NCBI RefSeq assembly: GCF_009649785.1
Contig: NZ_WJOK01000022.1
Coordinates: 28,968 to 92,967, forward strand
Source of the DNA: Agrobacterium tumefaciens
GTDB taxonomy: Bacteria; Pseudomonadota; Alphaproteobacteria; Rhizobiales; Rhizobiaceae
Direction of reading: 5' to 3'
DNA: 64,000 nucleotides
Shown: piece by piece, positions 27,770 through 36,583 of the stretch
Layout: each line of letters starts with the position of its first letter
Position numbering within the stretch: the stretch's first letter is position 1
Position numbers and translations under genes: made by a program
The notes under the pieces: generated by a model
Told to the model about the DNA's origin: nothing
Database searches by the model: none
Seen by the model: only the letters and a program-made list of their open reading frames with translations

Positions 27770-28642
27770 ATGAAAAACGTCACTTGGGATTCATACCAAC
27801 TTTTCCTCGATGTGTCACGCAGCGGCGGCCTGACGGGTGCTGCGGCGCTGACGGGTTTGAGCCCTGCGACTATCGGGCGACGCATGGTCGAACTGGAGGA
27901 GCGTATCGGCAAGGCGCTGTTCCAGCGCAGCCAGACGGGATACGCGTTGACACCGGATGGCCGCGCGCTGTTTGACCGCCTTCAGGCGATGGAAAACGCG
28001 GCAAAGGATATCGAGGGATGGCAGAAGGCGTCATCAGCCTCTTCCGTCGTACGTGTCGCCGTCGGTACCTGGAATGCCTGGCTGCTGACCGGGAACTTTT
28101 CCGCCATCTGCACGGATCGCGATGATTTCCGCATCGATCTTTTCATCGCCGAACAGAGGGCGTCTTTGGCGCACCGTGAAAACGACATCGGCATTCGCGC
28201 TTTCGAGCCCGAGGAACGCAACCTCGCTGCCATCAAGACGGGGGAGGTGGCCTATGCGCCCTACAGGTTGCGCAACGCCGCCAGCTCCGTTTCAGACCGG
28301 TGGTTGGCGGTGGCGGAAGAAAACGCCATTTCCGCCTACCTGCGCTGGCCGCATGAAAACCATGGTAGTGAGATCGTGGTGACGGTTAGCAGGCCAACGG
28401 CGCTGCTTGATCTGGTATTATCAGGGGCAGGGGTCGCCGTGCTTCCCTGTTTTGTAGGCGATGCCGATGCGCGGCTGATGCGTGAGGGTGACGAAATCGA
28501 AGCGCTTCGTCACAATCAGTGGATCGTCATGAACAATGACGATCGCCACCGCCGCGATATACGTACGGTGGCGGACCGGATGACGCGTCTCATCAAGCGA
28601 CATTCCGATTTGTACGCCGGACGAAAAAGCCGTCCGGCATGA
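27770..28642 (+). CDS. LysR-family transcriptional regulator
   Basis: 290 residues. The N-terminal winged helix-turn-helix reads 'WDSYQLFLDVSRSGGLTGAAALTGLSPATIGRRMVELEERIGKALF' in family fashion (residues 5-50). The effector domain follows from about residue 90 ('SVVRVAVGTW'). The domain is short and has 'LDLVLSGAGVAVLPCFVGD' near residues 208-228. No neighbouring metabolic operon identifies its inducer; the divergent small ORF is the closest candidate target. The ATG at 27770 directly begins the conserved region; the ribosome site is weak. Confidence 0.9.
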   Translation: MKNVTWDSYQLFLDVSRSGGLTGAAALTGLSPATIGRRMVELEERIGKALFQRSQTGYALTPDGRALFDRLQAMENAAKDIEGWQKASSASSVVRVAVGTWNAWLLTGNFSAICTDRDDFRIDLFIAEQRASLAHRENDIGIRAFEPEERNLAAIKTGEVAYAPYRLRNAASSVSDRWLAVAEENAISAYLRWPHENHGSEIVVTVSRPTALLDLVLSGAGVAVLPCFVGDADARLMREGDEIEALRHNQWIVMNNDDRHRRDIRTVADRMTRLIKRHSDLYAGRKSRPA

Positions 28643-28648
28643 GCGGTG

Positions 28649-28906
28649 TCACGCCGCAGCACTTCCCTGCGCGACGATGACCGGGATCAGGAGATCGCCC
28701 CAGTTGCCGCCCCCGCCGTGATGGCGGGCTGAGCGGACGAGTTCAACGGAAACACCGGCCTCAACTGCCTTCATGACGGCCTGGTTGAGGCGGTGCAGAT
28801 CGTTGGCCAGCATGCGGATGGCGACCTGTTGATCCTGCGTCATGGCGGAGGACTGCTCCTCGGCGCGTTCCTTGACGTGGGTCTTGATGGGGTTATGGGC
28901 ATTCAT
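28649..28906 (-). CDS. Conserved small protein downstream of aceA
   Basis: 85 residues from ATG 28906 with AGGAG just upstream. Mostly helical ('TQDQQVAIRMLANDLHRLNQAVMKAVEAGVSVELVR') with a glycine-histidine segment 'HHGGGGNWGDLLIPVIV'. No membrane segment. It lies 83 bases after the aceA stop on the same strand, separated by a hairpin (28955-28978), so it is likely a read-through gene of the glyoxylate operon. I do not recognise the family; a link with isocitrate lyase is inference from position. Confidence 0.75.
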   Translation of the reverse strand: MNAHNPIKTHVKERAEEQSSAMTQDQQVAIRMLANDLHRLNQAVMKAVEAGVSVELVRSARHHGGGGNWGDLLIPVIVAQGSAAA

Positions 28907-28954
28907 GGCATTTCTCCTCTCTTTATTGGTTGGGGTTCTTGATGCGATTTGCAA

Positions 28955-28978
28955 GCCCTTCCCGTTCAAGGGAAGGGC
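28955..28978 (-). terminator. Hairpin between aceA and the small downstream gene
   Basis: Perfect 9-base stem GCCCTTCCC / GGGAAGGGC with a 6-base loop, 12 bases after the aceA stop. On the minus strand it is followed by TTGCAAAT, not a proper T-run, so partial termination or message stabilisation is more likely than full stop. Confidence 0.5.
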
Positions 28979-28989
28979 AGTTTTCCAGT

Positions 28990-30279
<1,290 letters not shown>

Positions 30280-30447
30280 ACTTCTCTCTCCCATGACAAA
30301 TGCAGTTTCAGAAACGTGCTGTCTTCAACTGTGTGAAGCGCCGTTCGATGTGACTACATTTACATTTTCATGAGTTTGAGCGCCAGAACAAACATAAAAA
30401 CAGTGACTTGAAAGAGGTTATGCTGTAGTGTGCATGACAGGGTGGAG

Positions 30448-30473
30448 CTGTAAAATTGTAAATTTTGTAAAAG
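30448..30473. promoter_or_regulatory. Repeated GTAAA elements between aceA and its putative regulator
   Basis: GTAAA occurs at 30450, 30458 and 30467, all in one orientation and 8-9 bases apart, within CTGTAAAATTGTAAATTTTG and following bases. The inverse (TTTAC) occurs at 30359-30363 nearer aceA. Repeats of this kind in a divergent promoter region are candidate binding sites for the regulator gene at 30534. Confidence 0.45.
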
Positions 30474-30533
30474 CCTCATGCCCGGCGATTTTGTAACAGA
30501 CCTGTATGAGTCTTTCGATGTGAGGTTGAGGCT

Positions 30534-31949
30534 GTGTCGGAAAACAAGATTTTTGCTGGCCCGCGCGTACGTCGTATTCGCAACGGTCTGGCGCTGACGC
30601 AGACGGCCATGGCCGAGGCGCTGGCGATCTCGCCTTCCTACCTCAATCTCATCGAGCGCAATCAGCGGCCGCTGACCGTGCAGCTGCTCTTGAAGCTCGC
30701 TTCAGTCTACAAGGTGGATCTGGACGACCTGCAAGGCGAGAGTGCCGGTTCCGCCGGGCAATTGCGCGAGGTCTTCGCCGATCCGCTCTTGGTGGGCGAG
30801 GTGCCGTCGCCGCAGGAGCTGATCGAGGTGGCAGATGCCGCGCCCAATGCGGCAAGTGGCGTCGTCAAGCTGTATAGGGCGTATCGGGAACAGGCGCAGC
30901 GCCTTTCCGACCTCTCGGATCTTCTGGCGCGCGAAGGACATGAGACGGCGCTTTCCTCCACCCGCCTGCCGATAGACGAGGTGCGGCACGTCTTTGAAAA
31001 CCGGCCGGCCTATGTCCATTCCATCGATGCGGCGGCAGAAGAACTCCACAAGCAATTGTCGGCGGGCGAAGATCTCGCCGCGGGCCTTCGCGCATGGCTT
31101 CAGAAAAACCACGGTATCGTGGTCAGAACTCTGCCGGTCCATGCCATGCCCAATCTGCGGCGGCGTTATGACCGCCATTCCATGCGGCTGTTTTTGTCCG
31201 AGCGCCTGTCGCAGCCGGATCAGCTCAGGGAAATGGCGATGGAAACCTGTCTTCTGGCGCTTCGAGAGGAGATTGGCGCTGAGCTGGAGACGCTTGGCCT
31301 GAAGGGGGAGGAGGCACGGCGCATCGCCCGCTTCGAGCTGGCGCGTTATGCCGCCCATGCCCTGATGATGCCCTATGGTGCGTTTTTGAGTGCCGCCCAG
31401 CGCGCGAAATACGATCTCGATGTCCTGCGATCACGCTTCAATGTGTCGTTCGAGCAGGCCGCCAACAGGCTCGTCAGCCTACAAAGGCCGACGGCTGCGG
31501 CAATCCCGTTCTTTTTGATGGAGACTGACAATGCCGGCAACCGTTTCCGTCTTGCGGGCGCCGGTGGTTTCCCGAGGGCACGGTTTGGCGGCCTCTGTCC
31601 GCGTCTTAATATCCACGCAGCTTTTGCCCAGCCGGGGCAGGTGCTGGTGGAGCCGGTGGAGATGCCTGACGGTGACGCCTTCCTGACTGTGTCGCGCACG
31701 CTTGAAGGCCCGCAGGCCGGTTTCGGCGAAAGGGTGCGGCGAACGGCCGTGCTTCTGGGCTGCGATCTCGCCCAGGCCGGGGAGACGGTTTATGGAGCTG
31801 CCGGCGCAGGTGGGCCGACCATTGCCATTGGTCCCTCGTGCCGGCTGTGTGAAAGGCAGGGCTGTCTGTCGCGGGCGGAGGCCCCGCTGACGAGGCCGCT
31901 CGGCCTGGACGAAATGGTGACCGGTCTTAGTGTTTTCGACTTCCAGTAG
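30534..31949 (+). CDS. XRE-family ScfR/RamB-type short-chain acyl-CoA regulator
   Basis: 471 residues from GTG 30534, GAGG a few bases upstream. Residues 10-65 form a Cro/C1 helix-turn-helix ('LTQTAMAEALAISPSYLNLIERNQRPLT'). The middle carries the IrrE/DUF955-like fold without an intact HExxH, and the C-terminus has the family's cysteine signature 'CRLCERQGCLSRAEAPLTRPL'. Such regulators (RamB, PrpR-like, ScfR) sense acetyl- or propionyl-type signals and control glyoxylate or methylcitrate genes. Divergent from aceA, its most probable target. Confidence 0.87.
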   Translation: MSENKIFAGPRVRRIRNGLALTQTAMAEALAISPSYLNLIERNQRPLTVQLLLKLASVYKVDLDDLQGESAGSAGQLREVFADPLLVGEVPSPQELIEVADAAPNAASGVVKLYRAYREQAQRLSDLSDLLAREGHETALSSTRLPIDEVRHVFENRPAYVHSIDAAAEELHKQLSAGEDLAAGLRAWLQKNHGIVVRTLPVHAMPNLRRRYDRHSMRLFLSERLSQPDQLREMAMETCLLALREEIGAELETLGLKGEEARRIARFELARYAAHALMMPYGAFLSAAQRAKYDLDVLRSRFNVSFEQAANRLVSLQRPTAAAIPFFLMETDNAGNRFRLAGAGGFPRARFGGLCPRLNIHAAFAQPGQVLVEPVEMPDGDAFLTVSRTLEGPQAGFGERVRRTAVLLGCDLAQAGETVYGAAGAGGPTIAIGPSCRLCERQGCLSRAEAPLTRPLGLDEMVTGLSVFDFQ

Positions 31950-32100
31950 AGGTTTCGCATCACTTTTTTTCCGGTGGAACACATTCGGTTGAAAATGCTG
32001 TGCTGCACATTTCCCGCTTGCTCCCTTTTGTTTTCCTTTCTAGTCTCACTAAAAAAGGGGATCACGCTTCCGTCACGAGGATGCGTTAACAGGAGAAATC

Positions 32101-33198
32101 ATGAAAAACCGTTCGCTCCGTTTCACTTTGGCTCTCACGACGGCGCTCGTTGCTGCAGGCTCGGCAATGGCCCAGGAGAAGGTCGTTCACGTCTTTAACT
32201 GGTCGGATTATATCGACGAATCGATCCTCACCGATTTCACCAAGGAAACCGGCATAAAGGTCGTTTACGATGTATTCGACAGCAACGAACTCGTGGAAAC
32301 GAAGCTTCTGGCCGGCAGCTCCGGCTACGACGTGGTGGTGCCGACAGGCCCCTTCCTTGCCCGCCAGATCAATGCCGGTGTTTTCCAGAAACTCGACAAG
32401 TCCAAGTTGCCGAATCTGAAGAACATGTGGCCGGATGTCTCCGAGCGTCTGGCGAAATACGACCCCGGCAACGAGTATGCCGTGAACTACATGTGGGGCA
32501 CAACAGGAATCGGCTATAACGTCGCCAAGGTGAAGGCGGCTCTCGGTGATGTTCCGGTCGACAGCTGGGATATTCTCTTCAAGCCGGAAAATGCCGAAAA
32601 GCTGAAATCCTGTGGCATCAATATTCTCGATGCATCGGACGAGACCTTCGCCATCGCGATGAATTACCTCGGCAAGAACCCGGACAGCAAGGAAACGGCC
32701 GATCTGGAAGCGGGCGGTGCCGTCTATTCGAAGATCCGTCCCTTTGTGAAGACCTTCAACTCCTCCGCCTATATCGACGAGCTGGCAAATGGCGACAGCT
32801 GCATCACGATCGGCTGGTCGGGTGACATTCTTCAGGCGAAAAAGCGTGCCGAAGAAGCCAAGAACGGCGTCGAGGTGAACTACGTCATCCCGAAGGAAGG
32901 CACCTATATGTGGTTCGACAACCTTGCCATCCCGGCGGATGCCAAGAATGTCGAGGAAGCTCACACCTTCATAAACTACCTGATGCGCCCGGAAGTCATC
33001 GCCAAGGCGTCCAACTATGTTCAGTATGCGAACGGCAACCTTGCCTCGCAGGCGCTGATGGATCCGTCGGTTGCCAAGAACCCGGCGGTCTACCCCAATG
33101 CCGAGACGATGAAGAAGCTCTTCACCATCTCACCCTACGGACCGAAGGAACAGCGCGTCTTGAACCGTGTCTGGACGCAGATAAAGACCGGTAGCTGA
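32101..33198 (+). CDS. potF: Putrescine/polyamine ABC transporter binding protein
   Basis: 365 residues. Signal peptide MKNRSLRFTLALTTALVAAG to about residue 24 (SAMA). Mature start 'QEKVVHVFNWSDYIDESIL' is the PotD/PotF hallmark, followed by 'VVYDVFDSNELVETKLLAGSSGYDVVVPTG', 'NYMWGTTGIGYN' and 'PKEGTYMWFDNLAIPADA'. Periplasmic. AGGAG lies 7 bases before the ATG. First gene of potFGHI. It favours putrescine by family similarity; exact specificity needs binding-site comparison. Confidence 0.94.
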   Translation: MKNRSLRFTLALTTALVAAGSAMAQEKVVHVFNWSDYIDESILTDFTKETGIKVVYDVFDSNELVETKLLAGSSGYDVVVPTGPFLARQINAGVFQKLDKSKLPNLKNMWPDVSERLAKYDPGNEYAVNYMWGTTGIGYNVAKVKAALGDVPVDSWDILFKPENAEKLKSCGINILDASDETFAIAMNYLGKNPDSKETADLEAGGAVYSKIRPFVKTFNSSAYIDELANGDSCITIGWSGDILQAKKRAEEAKNGVEVNYVIPKEGTYMWFDNLAIPADAKNVEEAHTFINYLMRPEVIAKASNYVQYANGNLASQALMDPSVAKNPAVYPNAETMKKLFTISPYGPKEQRVLNRVWTQIKTGS

Positions 33199-33252
33199 TA
33201 GCTCCGCGCGCTGGTTGAGAAACGGCCGGCGGGCCTGTTTCTCTGATACCTT

Positions 33253-33278
33253 GCCGGCAGGTCACGCAACCTGCCGGC
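33253..33278 (+). other. Intra-operon hairpin after potF
   Basis: Perfect 10-base stem GCCGGCAGGT / ACCTGCCGGC with loop CACGCA and no T-run, 55 bases after potF. It probably shields the potF message from 3' decay rather than terminating, as with the aglE hairpin. Confidence 0.6.
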
Positions 33279-33293
33279 GCTGCCCGCCTCATG

Positions 33294-33338
33294 GCATCGG
33301 ACCGAAAAGTGTGACGCGGTTTTCGGGAAATCCGATGC
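33294..33338. repeat. Rhizobial palindromic intergenic repeat, type 1
   Basis: A 45-base nested palindrome: outer arms GCATCGGA (33294-33301) / TCCGATGC (33331-33338), inner arms CCGAAAA (33302-33308) / TTTTCGG (33320-33326). I recognise this as a sequence family found scattered in Rhizobium and Agrobacterium intergenic DNA. It sits between potF and potG. Confidence 0.7.
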
Positions 33339-33377
33339 TCAAATCTACAAAATCAACGGGATTTGAGGGTAGGGTGA

Positions 33378-34535
33378 ATGGCGAAAACTCTGGGGCCGGT
33401 CAAACGCAAATTTAGCCCTTGGGACAATCCCGATGCGGTTCCCTTCATCCGGTTTGAAAACGTCACCAAGCGGTTTGGCGATTTCGTCGCCGTCGATAAT
33501 CTGACGCTCGATATTTACGAGCGGGAGTTCTTTTCGCTGCTCGGTCCTTCCGGCTGCGGCAAGACCACGCTGATGCGCATGCTGGCCGGTTTCGAGGAAC
33601 CGACCAATGGGCGTATTCTCCTTCAGGGCAAGGATATTTCCGGCGTGCCGCCCTACAAGCGCCCGACCAATATGATGTTTCAGTCCTACGCCCTTTTCCC
33701 GCATATGTCGGTGGAGAAGAACATTGCCTTCGGTCTGGAGCAGGACGGTCTGCCCAAGGCAGAAATATCCTCGCGGGTCGAGGAAATGCTGCGGCTCGTC
33801 AAGCTCAGCGAGTTTGCCAAGCGCAAGCCGAGCCAGCTTTCGGGCGGCCAGCGGCAGCGCGTGGCGCTTGCCCGCTCGCTTGCAAAGCGGCCGAAGGTGC
33901 TTTTGCTGGATGAACCGCTCGGTGCGCTCGACAAGAAGCTGCGCGAGGAAACCCAATTCGAGCTGATGGACATCCAGACCAATCTCGGCCTCACCTTCCT
34001 GATCGTCACCCATGACCAGGAAGAGGCAATGACGGTGTCGGACCGGATCGCGGTCATGGACAAGGGCATTGTGGTGCAGGTGGCAACACCTGCCGAGATC
34101 TACGAAGCGCCGAACAGCCGTTACGTGGCGGATTTCATCGGCGACATCAATATTTTCGACGCCAATGTCGTCACTAACGCGTCCGATATCGGCAAGCCGG
34201 GACTGGTGACACTCGATTGCGACGGGTTGACAGTTGCCGTGGAGCAGGAATGCGCCGCGGTCACCGGAAGCCGGGTGGCTTTCGCCATCCGCCCGGAAAA
34301 GGTCCGCATCTCGCTCGATCAACCCACCGACAGCGCCGTCAATTCCGCTTATGGCGAAGTCTGGGATATCGGCTATCTCGGTGACTTCTCGGTGTTCATC
34401 GTCAAGCTTGCCGATGGCCGTGTCATCCGTGCAGCGCAGGCGAATGTCTCGCGTCTCGTGGATCGCCCGATCACCTTCGGCGATATGGTGTGGTTGAACT
34501 GGAAACAGGATTCCGGTCTTGTGCTAACGCACTGA
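33378..34535 (+). CDS. potG: Putrescine ABC transporter ATPase
   Basis: 385 residues. Walker A 'GPSGCGKTTLM' (about residues 55-65), 'MMFQSYALFPHMSV', signature 'LSGGQRQRVALARSL', Walker B 'VLLLDEPLGALD', 'FLIVTHDQEEAMT'. A C-terminal TOBE domain ('VAFAIRPEKVRISL') follows, as in PotA/PotG. Start ATG at 33378 follows AGGGTGA. 12 bases separate it from potH. Energises polyamine import. Confidence 0.95.
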   Translation: MAKTLGPVKRKFSPWDNPDAVPFIRFENVTKRFGDFVAVDNLTLDIYEREFFSLLGPSGCGKTTLMRMLAGFEEPTNGRILLQGKDISGVPPYKRPTNMMFQSYALFPHMSVEKNIAFGLEQDGLPKAEISSRVEEMLRLVKLSEFAKRKPSQLSGGQRQRVALARSLAKRPKVLLLDEPLGALDKKLREETQFELMDIQTNLGLTFLIVTHDQEEAMTVSDRIAVMDKGIVVQVATPAEIYEAPNSRYVADFIGDINIFDANVVTNASDIGKPGLVTLDCDGLTVAVEQECAAVTGSRVAFAIRPEKVRISLDQPTDSAVNSAYGEVWDIGYLGDFSVFIVKLADGRVIRAAQANVSRLVDRPITFGDMVWLNWKQDSGLVLTH

Positions 34536-34546
34536 GGGGGGCTTTT

Positions 34547-35455
34547 ATGGCGATCACCACTCCTGAAAACCGGCAAAGTCCCTGGCGATGGCTGGTCGTC
34601 GCGGTTCCCTATTTCTGGCTGATGCTGTTTTTTGCAGCGCCCTTTTTCATCATTTTCAAAATATCGCTTTCGGATACGGCGATATCCATGCCGCCCTATA
34701 CGCCAGTCTTCGAAGGGTTTTCGAAGCTTGGCGCGTTCTTCTCGCAGCTGGATTTCGAAAACTACCTGTTTCTGACGGAAGACCCGCTCTACATCGACGC
34801 CTATCTCTCGTCGCTGCGCATCGCATTCATCTCCACCTTCCTGCTGTTGCTGATCGGTTATCCCATGGCTCTTGCCATGGCGCGTTCGCCGTCATCCATC
34901 CGCCCGACGCTGGTGATGCTGGTCATCCTGCCGTTCTGGACCTCGTTCCTGATCCGCGTTTACGCCTGGATCGGTATTCTGAAGCCCGAAGGTCTGCTGA
35001 CGGTGCTGTTCCAATGGCTCGGTTTTCTGGGGCCGGACCAGCAGGTCAATATCTTCCGCACCGAGACGGCGATCTTCATCGGCATCGTTTATTCCTATCT
35101 GCCGTTCATGGTGCTGCCGCTTTATTCGGCGCTGGAAAAATTCGACAATACGCTTCTGGAAGCGGCGGCCGATCTGGGTTGCCCGCCCTGGAAAGCCTTC
35201 TGGAAGATTACCTTCCCGCTGTCGCTGCCGGGCGTGGTGGCCGGGTCGATGATCTGTTTCATCCCGATAACCGGCGAATTCGTCATTCCCGATCTGCTTG
35301 GCGGTGCGCAGACGCTGATGATCGGCAAGACCCTCTGGACTGAATTCTTCGGCAACCGCGACTGGCCCCTGGCATCCGCCGTTGCGGTGCTGCTTCTACT
35401 GTTGCTGGTGGTGCCCATCGCCATCTTCCAGAACCAGCAGAAGAAAGTCGGGTGA
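34547..35455 (+). CDS. potH: Putrescine ABC transporter permease PotH
   Basis: 302 residues from ATG 34547, preceded by GAGGGGGG. Six membrane segments, first at about residues 20-42 ('WLVVAVPYFWLMLFFAAPFF'). EAA loop 'EAAADLGCPPWKAFWKITFP' (about residues 205-224). PotB/PotH family inner-membrane permease. It precedes potI by only 4 bases. Confidence 0.94.
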   Translation: MAITTPENRQSPWRWLVVAVPYFWLMLFFAAPFFIIFKISLSDTAISMPPYTPVFEGFSKLGAFFSQLDFENYLFLTEDPLYIDAYLSSLRIAFISTFLLLLIGYPMALAMARSPSSIRPTLVMLVILPFWTSFLIRVYAWIGILKPEGLLTVLFQWLGFLGPDQQVNIFRTETAIFIGIVYSYLPFMVLPLYSALEKFDNTLLEAAADLGCPPWKAFWKITFPLSLPGVVAGSMICFIPITGEFVIPDLLGGAQTLMIGKTLWTEFFGNRDWPLASAVAVLLLLLLVVPIAIFQNQQKKVG

Positions 35456-35459
35456 GGCC

Positions 35460-36272
35460 ATGAAACGCGGAAAATTCGACATCACCGTCCTGACCCTCGG
35501 TTTTGCCTTTCTCTACATCCCGATCATCATCCTGATCGTTTATTCCTTCAATGCCTCGAAGCTGGTCACCGTCTGGGGCGGATTTTCGCTGCAATGGTAC
35601 AAGTCCATGTGGTCGAACCAGGGGCTGATGGATGCAGCCTGGGTGACGCTTCGTGTCGGTATTTTGAGCGCCACCATCGGCACCATCCTCGGAACGCTGG
35701 CGGCGCTGTCTCTGACGCGCTTTGCGCGCTTTCCGGGACGCGTGCTGTTTTCGGGCATGATCTATGCGCCGCTCGTCATGCCGGAGGTCATTACCGGTCT
35801 GTCGCTGCTTTTGCTGTTCGTGGCCGTCGGGGTGGATCGCGGCTTCTGGACGGTGGTTATCGCCCACACCACCTTCACCATGTGTTATGTGGCAATCGTC
35901 GTGCAGTCGCGTCTGTTGACCTTTGATCGCAGCCTCGAGGAAGCAGCGCTCGATCTCGGCTGCCCGCCGGTCAAGACCTTCTTCAAAATTACCCTGCCGC
36001 TGATCTTCCCGGCCGTCATCGCCGGCTGGATGCTGGCGTTTACGCTGTCGCTCGATGATCTCGTGATCGCAAGTTTCGCTACCGGTCCAGGTGCGACGAC
36101 GCTGCCGATCAAGATTTATTCGCAGGTTCGTCTTGGTGTCACACCTGAGATCAACGCCATCTGCACGATCCTTATCGGGCTTGTCACAATCGGCGTGATT
36201 GTCGCTTCCATCGCCTCCAAACGCACGGAACTCCAGCGGATGAAGGACGAACACGCAGCCGCGCGCAACTGA
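35460..36272 (+). CDS. potI: Putrescine ABC transporter permease PotI
   Basis: 270 residues from ATG 35460, GAGG just upstream. PotC/PotI family with six membrane segments; EAA loop 'EAALDLGCPPVKTFFKITLP' (about residues 160-179) and 'LAFTLSLDDLVIASFATGPG' typical of the family. Last gene of the pot operon. No terminator immediately follows; the next strong one is at 36537-36564, 265 bases on. Confidence 0.94.
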   Translation: MKRGKFDITVLTLGFAFLYIPIIILIVYSFNASKLVTVWGGFSLQWYKSMWSNQGLMDAAWVTLRVGILSATIGTILGTLAALSLTRFARFPGRVLFSGMIYAPLVMPEVITGLSLLLLFVAVGVDRGFWTVVIAHTTFTMCYVAIVVQSRLLTFDRSLEEAALDLGCPPVKTFFKITLPLIFPAVIAGWMLAFTLSLDDLVIASFATGPGATTLPIKIYSQVRLGVTPEINAICTILIGLVTIGVIVASIASKRTELQRMKDEHAAARN

Positions 36273-36401
36273 TCGAATATTCCTCTCCGATTTCTACGCG
36301 TTACTGTTGAGGCGTCGATAAAATTAGAAACCTGTAATTTAGTTTTTGACTTTTACGGTCTCAAAATAGGAATTATCGTCGGTAATTGATCGATTTTGGT
36401 T

Positions 36402-36416
36402 TTAACCGCTTGTTAA
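36402..36416. promoter_or_regulatory. CtrA-type box in the potI-fbpB intergenic region
   Basis: TTAACCGCTTGTTAA is an exact TTAA-N7-TTAA. With flanks it shares 16 of 19 bases with the box at 27240 (TTAAC..CTTGTTAAT.GG). No annotated protein gene follows on the plus strand, so it may drive the small RNA candidate ending at 36564. Confidence 0.5.
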
Positions 36417-36429
36417 TAGGAGTTGGCGG

Positions 36430-36564
36430 AAAGTAAATCCCAACGCAGGGCTGTCAAACTTTAGATAGCCGGGATTGATAATTTCCATATGGCGAGGTTG
36501 TCCCCCTTTCTCTCGTTAAAAAAGCACAACTAATACAGGCGGCCGAGAGGCCGCCTTTCTTTTT
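36430..36564 (+). ncRNA. Candidate small RNA with its own terminator
   Basis: The 311 bases between potI and fbpB contain no convincing gene. Within them, AATCCC (36436-36441) pairs with GGGATT (36471-36476) and, directly inside it on the 3' side, GGCT (36449-36452) pairs with AGCC (36467-36470), forming a stem with a left-hand bulge. A very strong rho-independent terminator closes the segment at 36537-36564. A CtrA-type box lies just upstream (36402-36416) and a TTGACT at 36346 is an alternative promoter element. A 14-codon frame (36489-36533) with Lys-Lys-His-Asn at its end lies just before the terminator and could be a leader peptide or chance. Boundaries are estimates. Confidence 0.4.
36537..36564 (+). 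terminator. Strong rho-independent terminator
   Basis: Stem AGGCGGCC / GGCCGCCT (8 perfect pairs), stable GAGA tetraloop, then TTCTTTTT. It points along the plus strand, 265 bases after potI and 19 bases before the convergent fbpB stop. On the minus strand the following bases are not a T-run, so it is not a good fbpB terminator. Confidence 0.9.
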
Positions 36565-36583
36565 GCCGCCATGCGGGTTGCCT

